Assembly: GCA_032622095.1 (NCBI GenBank)
Contig: CP136065.1
Location: 116,353,195 to 116,417,194, forward strand
Direction: 5' to 3'
Source: Siphonodentalium dalli
Lineage: Eukaryota; Mollusca; Scaphopoda; Gadilida; Siphonodentaliidae
DNA length: 64,000 bases
The translations under genes and the position numbers were made by a program. Positions within the stretch are counted from its first letter, which is position 1, and every line of letters starts with the position of its first letter. Shown here piece by piece: positions 37,872 to 48,427 of the stretch. The notes beneath the pieces are model-generated. The model did not search any database and was not told the DNA's origin. It worked only from the letters and a program-made list of their open reading frames with translations.

Positions 37872-38190
37872 AACAAAGATGAATAACTATAGAATGAAAA
37901 AGCTAAACAAAATTATTAAACATGCCATTGAATGTACGCATAGTGGTGAACATCCATACCAAATTTCATTGAGATCCAGGCACTGCTGTTCAAGTTATGG
38001 CCTGAACAGACATCGGACGGACAAAAAAGCCAACTTTTCCAGATAAACAACGATGAATAACACTAGAACGGAAAACCCGAACAAAACGATTGAGCACTCC
38101 ATTGAATGTCTTCATAGTAGTGAACATCCATACCAAATTACATTGAGATCCGAGCACCACTGTTCAAGTTATGACATGAAAAGACATGGA
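37872..38190. repeat. tandem duplication, 174-bp period, two copies
   Basis: Both copies contain AACATCCATACCAAATT(T/A)CATTGAGATCC and CTGTTCAAGTTATG; the first starts near 37872, the second near 38046. The family is not recognised. It follows element E. Confidence 0.75.
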
Positions 38191-38467
38191 ACGTACATAC
38201 ACACGACCAAAAAAGGGGTTACATGTATATTACTACAAGGGACCCAAATACCTGACAGTCAATTTAAAATTTATAAATTTATCGACTATACATGCGACGA
38301 GCCATGTTACTTATAAAGCTATACATCATACTATCTTAAAAATCCTTAACTAGTGTATAACTTATAATGCAAAACATGTGTATGGATACAGACAGATGGA
38401 TACAGACAGATGGACACATCTCTATATTATATGCCCAAGCAACCACAGGCCGGGGGGGGGGGGGGGG

Positions 38468-41400
38468 TGTCAATCACACTGTAGTCAACTTGGAAAGGGA
38501 ATAATTTCATGTATTTGTCAATGGAGCGATTAGGAATGCGGAAAGTTGAAATGTCTGAGTAATACTAGATTATCAACATGAAGAGATATATATCAAATAA
38601 AATCCAGGATGGTTGCTGACGGCTATGTTTTCCAATGAAATTCAAAAGCATTTGATAGCTTCCATCTAGTAGATGAATATCAAGATTAATATGAAGTTTG
38701 GTGATGATCGGATGAGGGAAGTGGACTGTAGGGTGTGCCAAAGGATTTAGTCATGCAAAGAGTAAAATCCAGAATGGCTGCTAGCGGACATGATTTATGG
38801 CCTAATGACCCCAAAATGACTCGTTCCCATCAAGATATCAATGTTACCATCCATGACAAATTTCATGATGATCCGACCATATGCACTACCTGTAGTCCTT
38901 GCCAAAGGATTTAGTCATGCAAAGATTAAAATCCAAGATGGCTGCCAGCAGCCATATTTTATGGTTGAATGACCCCAATATGAAACGTTCCCATCTGCAT
39001 GTCAATATTAACATCCACAACAAATTTCATGATGATCAGACGAAAACTCCGGTCTGTAGTCTGTGCTGATTGAATTTTTAAATCCAAGATGGCCACTGGT
39101 GCCCATGTTTTTTTGCCGAATGATGCCAAAATGACTCATTCCCATCAACATGTCAATGTCAACAGCCACCACAAATTTCATAATGATCCGACCAATGCTA
39201 CGACTTGTAGCCCGTGCCAAAAGATTTAGTCATGCAAAGAGTAAAATACAAGATGGCTGTCAGCGACCATAAAACGTCTCCAAAATGACTCATTCCCATC
39301 TACATGTCAATAATAACGTCCGTGACAAATTTCATGATGATCAGACAAACAGTACAGCCCATGCTAATGGATTGAATTTTGAAACCCAAGATGGCCGCTG
39401 GCGGTCATGTTTTTTTTGCCGAATGACCCCAAAATGACTCATTCCCATCGACATGTCAACAGCCACCACAAATTTCATAATGATCCGACCAAAGCTACGA
39501 CTTGTAGCCCGTGCCAAAAGATTTAGTCATGCAAAGAGTAAAATACATGATGGCTGTCAGCGGCCACAAAACGTCTCCAAAATGACTCGTTCCCATCTAC
39601 ATGTCAATATTAACATCCGTGAAAAATTTCATGATGATCAGACAAACAGTGCAGCCTGTAGCCCATGCTAATGGATTGAATTTTGAATTCCAAGATGGTA
39701 ACTGGCAGCTATATTTTTTTAACGAATGACCCCAAAATGGCTCGTTCCCATTTACATGTCAATGTTAGCATCCATGACAAATTTCATGATGATCCGACCA
39801 AAGGTACGAAATGTAGCCTGTGTCAAAGGATTTAGTCATACAAAGAGTAAAATCCAAGATGGCTGCAGGCAGCCATTTTTTATGGCCGAATGACCCCAAA
39901 ATGACTCGTTCCCATCTACATATCAATATTAACTTCCACAACAAATTTTATGATGATCAGACGAACACTCCCGCCTGTAGCCAGTGCTAATGGATTGAAT
40001 TTTTAAATTGAAGATGGCCACTGGAAGCCATGATGTTTGGCCGAATGACCCCAAAATGACACGTTCCCATCTACATATCAATGTTAACATCCATGACAAA
40101 CTACATGATGATCCAACCAAAGGTACGACCTGTAGCCCATGCCAAAGGATTTAGTCATGCAAAGAGTAAAATACAAGATGGCTGCTGGTGGCCATGTTTT
40201 TTGGCCGAATGATCCCAAAATGACTCATTCCCATCTACATGTCAATATTAACATCCATGATAAATTTAATGATGATCAGACAAACAGTACGGCCTGTAGC
40301 CCGTGCTAATGGATTGAATTTTGAAATCCAAGATGGCTGCTGGTGGTCATGTTTTTTTGCCGAATGATCCCAAAATAACTCGTTCCCATCTACATGTCAA
40401 TGTCAACAGCCATGACAAATTTAATGAAAGTGTCAATGACACTGTAGCTCAACTTGGAAAGGGAATAATTTAATGTATTAGAGTCAATGGAGCGATTAGG
40501 AATGTGGAAAGTTGAATGTCTAATACTAGTTTAGTTTATAGACATGAAGAGAAAAGTAATATCCAAGATGGCTGCTGGTGGCCATGTTTTCGGCCGAATG
40601 ACCCAAAAATGAGTTGTTCCCATCTACATGTCATTGTTAAGTAAATGTTAACATCCATGACAAATTTTATGACGATCAGACTAAAGGTACGACCTGTAGC
40701 CCATGCTAAAGAATTTAGTCATACAAAGAGTAAAATCCAAGATGGCTGCTGGCGGCCATGTTGTTTGGCCAAATAACCCCAAAATTACTCGTTCCCATCT
40801 ACATGTCAATATTAACATCCATGACAAATTTCATGATGATCAGACGAACAGTACGACCTGTGGCCCATGCTAATGGATTAAATTTTGAAATCCAAGATGG
40901 CCGCTGGCAGCCATGTTTTTTGTCCGAATGACCCCAAAATGACTCGTTCCCATTTACATTCCAATTTCAACAGCCATGACAAATTTTATGATGATGAGAC
41001 TAAAGGTACGACCTGTAGCCCGTGCTAAAGGATTTAGTCATACAAAGAGTAAAATCCAAGATGGCTGCTGGCGGCCATGTTTTTTGTCCGAATGACCAGC
41101 AAAATGACACGTTCCCATCTACATATCATTATTAAAATTCTTGACAAATTTTATGATGATCAGACTAAAGGTACGACCTGTAGCCCGTGCTAAAGGATTT
41201 AGTCATACAAAGAGTAAAATCCAAGATGGCTGCTGGTGGCCATGTTTTTCGGCCGAATAACCCCAAAATGACTCGTTCACATCTACAGGTCATTGTTAAT
41301 ATCCATGACAAATTTCATGATGATCAGACGAACAGTACGACCTGTGGACCATGCTAATGGATTAAATTTTGAAATCCAAGATGGCCGCTGGCAGCCATGT

Positions 41401-42272
41401 TTTTTGTCCGAATGACCCCAAAATGACTCGTTCCCATTTACATTCCAATTTCAACAGCCATGACAAATTTTATGATGATCATACTAAAGGTACGACCTGT
41501 AGCCCGTGCTAAAAGATTTAGTCATACAAAGAGTAAAATCCAAGATGGCTGCTGGCGACCATGTTTTTTGGCCGAATGACCCCAAAATGACGCGTTCCCA
41601 TCTACATGTCATTATTAACATTCATGACAAATTTTATGATGATCAGACTAAAGATACGACCTGTAGCCCGTGCTAAAGGATTTAACCATACAAAGAGTAA
41701 AATCAAAGATGGCTGCTGGCGGCCATGTTTTTTGGCCGAATGACCCCAAAATGACTCGTTCCCATCTACATATGATTATTAACATTCTTGACAAATTTTA
41801 TGATGATCAGACTAAAAGTACGACCTGTAGCCCGTGCTAAAGAATTTAGTCATACAAAGAGTAAAATCCAAGAAGGCTGCTGGTGGCCATGTTTTTGGGT
41901 CGAATGACCCCAAAATTACTCGTTCCCATCTACATGTCAATATTAACATCAATGACAAATTTCATGATGATCAGACAAACAATACGGCCTGTAGCCCGTG
42001 CTAATGGATTGAATTTTGAAATCCAAGATGGCCACTGGCGGCCATGTTTTTCTTCCGAATGACCCCAAAATTAATCATTCTGGTCTAAATGTTGATGTCA
42101 ACAGCTATGACAAATTCCATAATGATCCGACCAAAGGTACGACCTGTAGCCTTACGTACACACCACACACGGACGACAAAGCCATGGTAAAGCTCAAAGT
42201 AAAGTTGAGCTAATAATGATTTGACCAAAGGTACAACCTGTAGCCTACTAGCCCATGCTAAAGGGAATAAAA
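38468..42272 (+). mobile_element. tandem-repeat element F (interrupted, 3' end lost)
   Basis: Starts directly after a G run with TGTCAATCACACTGTAGTC, has a subfamily-1 leader and roughly a dozen monomers to 40424, then is interrupted by element G and resumes for about 60 bp (TGATTTGACCAAAGGTACAACC). It stops near 42272 without a family 3' end. Confidence 0.7.
40425..42213 (+). mobile_element. tandem-repeat element G nested in F
   Basis: Complete element of 1789 bp with 5' hairpin, leader, about ten monomers and 3' end AAAGTTGAGCTAA. The host monomer reads ...GACAAATTTAA | element | TAATGATTTGACC..., which closely matches the uninterrupted form seen at 39172-39195, so insertion occurred between A and T with no duplication. 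Confidence 0.85.
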
Positions 42273-42441
42273 GGTCGGTAGACCTCATGTCCGCCTCTAA
42301 GCGTCGGCTTGATACGACCGTTGTTTGCGCATAAAAACCTGTCTTTAGTGCTAGTAAACCTACACACCAAATTTAATTTCATTCAGTACACATTTAAAGT
42401 TATCATCCGGAAACCTCAAATTGGCAAAAATTCTAAGTAAA

Positions 42442-43723
42442 TGAAAGTGTCAATGACACTGTAGCTCAACTTAGGTAGGGGAATAATTTAATGGTTGACA
42501 GTAAATGGAGGAATAGGAAAGGTGCTAATTGAAATGTCTAACATGTGCCAAAGGATTTAGTCATGCAAAGAGTAAAATCCAAGATGGCTGCTGGTGGCCA
42601 TGTTTTTTAGCCAATTGACCCCAAAAGGACTCGTTCCCATCTACGTGTCATTGTTAACATCCATGACAAATTTCATAAAGATCAGATCAAAGGTATGACC
42701 TGTATCCCGCGCCAAAGGATTTAGTTATGCAAAGAGTAAAATCCAAGATGGCTGCTGGCGGCCATGTTTTTTAGACGAATGACCAAAAAATCACTCGTTC
42801 CCATCTACATGTCATTGTTAACATCCATGACAAATTTCATGAAGTTCTGACCAAAACTACGACCTGTAGCCCGCGCCAAAGGATTTAGTCATGCAAAGAG
42901 TTAAATCCAAGATGGCTGCTGGCGGCCATGTATTTTGGCCGAACGACCCCAAAATCACGTGTTCCCATCTACATGTCAATACTAACATCTATGACATATT
43001 TCATGATCAGAACTGTAGCCCGTGCCATTGGATTGAATTTTGAAATCCAAAATGACCCCAAAATGACTCGTTCCCATCTACATGTCAATGTCAACATTCA
43101 TGACAAATTTCATGAAGTTCTGACCAAAACTACGACCTGTAGCCCGCGCCAAAGGATTTAGTCATGCAAAGAGTAAAATCCAAGATGGCTGCTGGCGGCC
43201 ATGTTTTTTGGCCAAACGACCCCAAAATCACTCGTTCCCATCTACATGTCATTGTTAACATCCATGACAAATTTCATGAAGTTCTGATCAAAACTACGAC
43301 CTGTAGCCTGCGCCAAAGGATTTAGTCATGTAAAGAGTAAAATCCAAGATGGCTGCCAGCGGCCATGTTTTTTGGCCGAACGACCCCAAAATGACTCGTT
43401 CCCATCTACATGTCAATATTAACATCCATGACAAATTTCATAATGATCAGACGAACAGTACGACCTGTAGCCCGCGCCAATGGATTGAATTTTGAAATCC
43501 AAAATGGCCACCAGCGGCCATGTTTTTTGGCCGAATGACCCCAAAATGACTCGTTCCCATCTACATGTCAATGTCAACATTCATGACAAATTTCATTAAG
43601 ATCAGACCAAAGGTACGACCTGTAGCCCGCGCCAAAGGAAATTGTTGACGGACACACGCACACACGGACGACGGACGCCAAGCCATGGCAATAGCTCAAA
43701 CTTACAAAAGTAAGTTGAGCTAA
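42442..43723 (+). mobile_element. tandem-repeat element H (subfamily 2)
   Basis: 5' hairpin start, subfamily-2 leader (CTTAGGTAGGGGAATAATTT), about seven monomers with CCCGCGCCAA in place of CCCGTGCTAA, (CA)n tract and 3' end AAGTTGAGCTAA. Closely related to element B. Confidence 0.8.
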
Positions 43724-44233
43724 AAAATGTTTTTTCAAAGTTGAAATGCCCATAACTCTGGGAAAAATCATTGGATCAAACTCAAATTCGAGCTTGACCT
43801 GTATTTGATATGAACGACCCACAACAAAACAGAATTTCCAATTAAACAATCCAAACTTGAGTTATCATCCGGAAATCAAAGAAAAAAGAAGCAAAATCAA
43901 ACTTCGGATCAAACTTAAATTCAAACTCAACCTGTATCTTGATATGACTGATCCACATAAAAATGGTATTTGCAATTAAAGGATCCAAACTTGAGATATA
44001 ATCCGGAAACCGAAAAAAGTGAGAAATTTTCTAAGTTAAAAAAAAGTTGAAAAAAAAGGAAATAACTCCTGTGTTCTTGGTTGAGACACCTACATACCAA
44101 GTTTCAATCAAATTGGATGATCATTACTGGAGTTATAACTCCGGACAATTACGCCTCACACACACATGCACACATGGACGACAGATACCAAGCCGTGGCA
44201 ATAGCTCAAACTTTACCAAGTAAGGTTGAGCTA
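43724..44233 (+). mobile_element. relative sharing only the 3' end of the tandem-repeat family
   Basis: The body (CATAACTCTGGGAAAAATC and repeats of ATCCGGAAA) is unlike the monomers, but it ends (CA)n, then GCAATAGCTCAAACTTTACC...AAGGTTGAGCTAA, the family's terminal hairpin. The body is related to 11945-12062. The 5' end is not identified because element H abuts it. Confidence 0.55.
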
Positions 44234-45048
44234 AAAAAGATTCCACGCATTTATATAGCGACATTGGTTTCAAGGCAAAATGAAATGCTAGAATTGAATG
44301 CTCTATAAGCATACTTATATAATGTTTCTAGGTTATCCAGACATCGGTGAAATAATAATGCAAAGTGAAAAAGAGTCACAACCCAGATTTAAATGTGTCC
44401 TGTGTCCCTGACCATTAAGGGAGCATCTCAAAAGTCTTAAAGAGACCAGTGATTTCAATAGTCCCTCAAAATATTTTTTTGGGAGGACAAAAAAAAACAT
44501 GTTTTACATGTACTACAAATAGTTCCTGAGAGTCTATTCGGATATACTAAGTTTATGTCCCGTTGGTGTCGTTCATGATTAGGGTTTCAACTTGTATTTG
44601 AACTCTACTTCCATCTAGAAAATAGCGAGTTTGCGATACCCGTCTGATAGGTCCGGGTACTGGTAAATCGGTGAAATTTGTCACGTTCACCTGCGTACTT
44701 TCAATGCAGCGCATGCATCGATAGGGATTTGAAACAGGTAGATGTATCCCATTCACCGGTAATCTTTCAATAAAGTTTTCTCACTCAAAAGTACATGAAT
44801 TATATGAAATAGAAGTCAGCTATGCATTAATCTATTTATTGCAAGATTTCATGGACAAATCTCATTGATAAATCTGTCATTTAAGCCATGTTTTATGTTC
44901 AAAGTATCGAGGCGGCTTCTAGCACTTAGATAACTACGGAACACCAATTTGTTCACTAACAACTGTCTTCACTCCAGTAATGACATGTCATGATTAAAGG
45001 TACTCAATCTAATTCGATGGTCCCCATATCATGAGAATCCAACAAACA
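44234..45048. other. no gene recognised; ends with a short repeat half
   Basis: 44996-45048 (AAGGTACTCAATCTAATTCG) matches the left end of the repeat at 57301. The remainder shows nothing I can identify. Confidence 0.5.
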
Positions 45049-45390
45049 TGAAAGTGTCAATGACACTGTAGCTCAACTTAGGTAGGGGAATAATTTAATG
45101 GTTGACAGTAAATGGAGGAATAGGAAAGGTGCTAATTGAAATGTCTAACCTGTGCCAAAGGATTTAGTGATGCAAAGAGTAAAATACAAGATGGCTGCTG
45201 GCGGCCATGTTTTTTGGCCAATTGACCCCAAAAGGACTCGTTCCCATCTACGTGTCATTGTTAACATCCATGACAAATTTTATGAAGATCTGACCAAAGC
45301 TACGACCTACAAACTTCATGATGATCAGACGAACAGTACGACCTGTAGACAGCGCCAATGGATTGAATTTTGAAATCCAAAATGGCCCGC
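45049..45390 (+). mobile_element. tandem-repeat element I, 3'-truncated (subfamily 2)
   Basis: Good 5' hairpin and subfamily-2 leader as in elements B and H, then about one and a half monomers, ending abruptly near AAAATGGCCCGC with no 3' hairpin. Confidence 0.7.
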
Positions 45391-46458
45391 AACAGCCGGC
45401 CAACCCTGGTAGCGAAAACCCTGAATATTACATTTGCAGAACATATTTATCTGATACTCGCCAACTATCTATACCATCACTCTCACCTTTCCTCTTTATA
45501 TATCCCCACCCAACCCAATATATTTACAAGATTGTACCATTCAGTTACATATATTACCCAATTCATAAACAACTATTAATATGTATAACCTGACATAAAT
45601 CACTCGTCCCATTTCGTGAGAAACCAGAAAAAAAGGAAGAGTTTGCTGTTACAGGTCAATCTCAAATCAGTGTGTCCCCCACCCATGTATTTAAAATAAT
45701 CGCCTGGAAAGATAGCATGCATATTGTTTAATGCTGAATTTTCTGATAATCCATCTCATAATTGATAAAGATTAAAGATATAGAGGGTCAGCACTGATAT
45801 GAAATATGGATGGGTCAGCCACTGTAATGAAATATGGATGAAACAATATTGGCAGCTGTTTGCAAGTTTATTTGGTATTGAACACTTTCTGGTGCAGTCA
45901 TATATGGCAAATAATGTGGTCAAAATATTAGACATACCATTTTGGTATTGAACACTTCCCAGTGGAGTTGGGCAAATAATATTAGATGTCATGAAGCTGA
46001 AATGAATCTTAAACTAATCCACAAAATATATATATCTACACGAAGTACACATTGGGATTGGGATGTTACATAATGTTTTTGGCAACGACTAACCTAAGCA
46101 CAAACTTGTTGTTGAATCCATTCCATGACAATAAAATTATTGTATTCCTTAGTTTTTGTTACACATATATTGTAATTATTCATGGAATAAAACTTTTGGA
46201 TGTAATATTGTTTAGTAACAATTCCACCCCATTCAACTCCCATTTTCGGAAAAAATTTAAGCATATCAGCTATAAACTTGCACCTGTTGAGTATACTCCA
46301 ATATTATTTTTAGTAACAATACACTGCAAAAATCTTAAACAATTACCTAACCGGGTCACCTGGTCCAGGTGAGGGATGTATTACACCACGAGGCAAGGGA
46401 AAGGCCATTTAAGCTGATAAAGAGACTGACAACAGAATCTAGAGTTAAATGAGCTCAC
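45391..46458. other. intron 2 sequence just downstream of exon 2
   Basis: No gene recognised; a minus-strand donor GTGAGCTC sits at 46458. At 45790-45960 the phrase GATATGAAATATGGATG and TTTGGTATTGAACACTT each occur twice, a small local duplication. Confidence 0.5.
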
Positions 46459-46610
46459 CTGTACACTGTTAAAGTAAGAGTCTTGAAGGCACTATCTACC
46501 AGCTCTAGAGCCTCAAGTAGGGATGTGCAATCTATTCCATTAATACATAAAATAACATCTCCAACTTTGAGTTGTTTTTTACAACGAGCAGCTTTGCTAC
46601 CATTTTCAAT
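46459..46610 (-). CDS. Shroom: Shroom coding exon 2: second half of PDZ domain
   Basis: The 152-bp exon is preceded by a pyrimidine-rich TTTTTCAG acceptor and followed by the donor GTGAGCTC. It encodes IENGSKAARCKKQLKVGD, then VILCINGIDCTSLLEALELV and a closing strand KTLTLTVYR. These are the classic PDZ elements: the GSKAA turn, the L-x-V-G-D-x-I-L-x-I-N-G strand pair, and the helix that lines the peptide groove. The exon starts in phase 0 and ends with two bases of an arginine codon completed by the first base of exon 3. With exon 1 it gives a complete PDZ of about 80 residues. The PDZ domain of Shroom proteins is not needed for ROCK binding and is a protein-protein interaction module; its partner here is unknown. 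Confidence 0.9.
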
Positions 46611-46894
46611 CTGAAAAATATGAAAGATTGCTAAGTCTTCAATAAAGCAAATTCAAGAGCCAAAGAACAAACATATACAAAATCAACAGTTAAATTCCTT
46701 GAGCAGCCAATGCAACTTAGATACTCATCAAGTCCACAGCAGAACAAACTGAGCTGGGTGGGTGAATTTTCTCGCAAAATCTCTCCTTCTTTATGTAAAC
46801 ACCCAGGGCATTATTAATGTGTTTGTTGTCAACATTGAATATGTAAAATAGCTTTGAATGGTCAGTCTGGTTACCAAAAAAGTTGACTGTTTTA

Positions 46895-47005
46895 CTCTTT
46901 GCATAACTAAATACTTTGTCATAACCTACTAGAGGTTATGCCAACCTACTAGAGGTTATGCCAACCTACTAGAGGTTATGTCAAAGTATTTAGTGATGCA
47001 AAGAG
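46895..47005. repeat. hairpin with three 20-bp tandem repeats at its centre
   Basis: CCTACTAGAGGTTATGCCAA is repeated three times from 46925. The flanks CTCTTTGCATAACTAAATAC (from 46895) and TATTTAGTGATGCAAAGAG (to 47005) are inverted copies, and each tandem unit is itself palindromic (CATAACC...GGTTATG). The outer arm resembles the monomer phrase TTTAGTCATGCAAAGAG, so a relic of the tandem-repeat family is folded back here; monomer-like sequence follows to 47180. Confidence 0.8.
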
Positions 47006-47411
47006 CCAAGATCAGAGATGGCTGCCAACAGCTATGTTTTTGATCGAATGTTGTTCTAATTTGAAACTCCAATATGGCTGCTGGCGGCCATGTTTTTTAA
47101 TGAATTTAGGAACAAAATTGATTGCTCCTATCATGATCTAGAGATCACACCAAAGATCCATATGATTTTAGTAATGATCGGATGATCGCTATCCATGTCA
47201 TACTCACATGCTATAATTAGAAGGACAGATTAGTTATGATGTTACAATCGCAGATGGCGACTCGTCAACCTCACACAGGAGCTTTCCAAATTTGTCTATG
47301 TTATTATTAAAGTAATGATACCAGTACCGGTATGTACATATATATTTATCAGCAGATGTTGATAAAAAAAACTTCCAACAACTTTGTTTTCAACTGGTTG
47401 CACTTTTTGCA

Positions 47412-48051
47412 GTATGTAGGTTAATTTGCGTATGTGGATTAATGAGGGTTTCACCTGGTAGAAGTTACTTGATTTTCATGGTAACTGGGTGTGCTTTATC
47501 ATCATTAAGTGCTAGTTGTGTTTTTAAGTGATTGTAATGAAGCCTTGAGTGTTGTTCTTTCGGGTTATTTTTGATGACTTATGAAGTTGATGAAAACGGA
47601 GAAAGGAAACCCAGTCAAATCAAAAGATAAAGGAATAGCAAAAAAACAGGTGTACCTAAAATTCTGAGCATAGCACTATATGTTACATGTATTTCATTCA
47701 CTGTTCAATGTTGGGTCACATAAACAGGCTGGGATAGGTTCATTAATTGTCAGAAATAAATGTTCTTTGAGTTTACATGTTTATATATACATGTAGATAA
47801 ACGTACATTGTTTGAACTTTTGTTCACTATTTGTTTAATTTATTTACAAGATGCATGTGCTCTGTCTGTTTACTTCAGTTGTCTGTAATTTATTATGTTC
47901 CACGTTTAGTTTCAAGACTTCATCATAATCACTTAAAAACACAACTAGCTCTATGATTATAAAGCATACCCACATGCACAATTACCATGGAAATCAATTG
48001 ACTTCTACTGGGTGAAACCCACATACAGGATTAATCCACAACTATAGGTAG
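47412..48051. mobile_element. DNA element with long terminal inverted repeats (about 140 bp)
   Basis: 47412-47549 and 47910-48051 are reverse complements with moderate divergence, for example CTAGTTGTGTTTTTAAGTGA on the left against TCACTTAAAAACACAACTAG on the right. About 360 bp lie between them, with no ORF of note. The left end (GCACTTTTTGCAGTATGTAG) is matched in inverse by 55305-55340 near Shroom exon 1. Confidence 0.75.
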
Positions 48052-48427
48052 ACACCGAAGCCACGAAAAATAGTTTTCGTGGCTGGGTCAACCAATTTCG
48101 TGGCTGGTTAGCTAGCTAAGCCGGCTCAGTCGCGACGTTCGTGGCTGACGAAATATGGCGGATCAGCCAGCTGAGATGTTATCATTCAGTATATTTAGTT
48201 TCCGAAATTGTCCCCCAATACCCAGTTATAGACCCCAAGTCCTTCGTTTATTTTCGCCATTATGGAAAAGCCCAACACCAAAAGAATACATGTGGTCTGG
48301 AATTCTAAGGGTTCACCACAAATGCAAAAAAAAAAAAAACGCATGAATGCATATACTATGTAGTTTCCCCACCTAATCGGTATAAGTTACATTGGGACTT
48401 CTGTTGACTACAGACTGCTATCATCAC

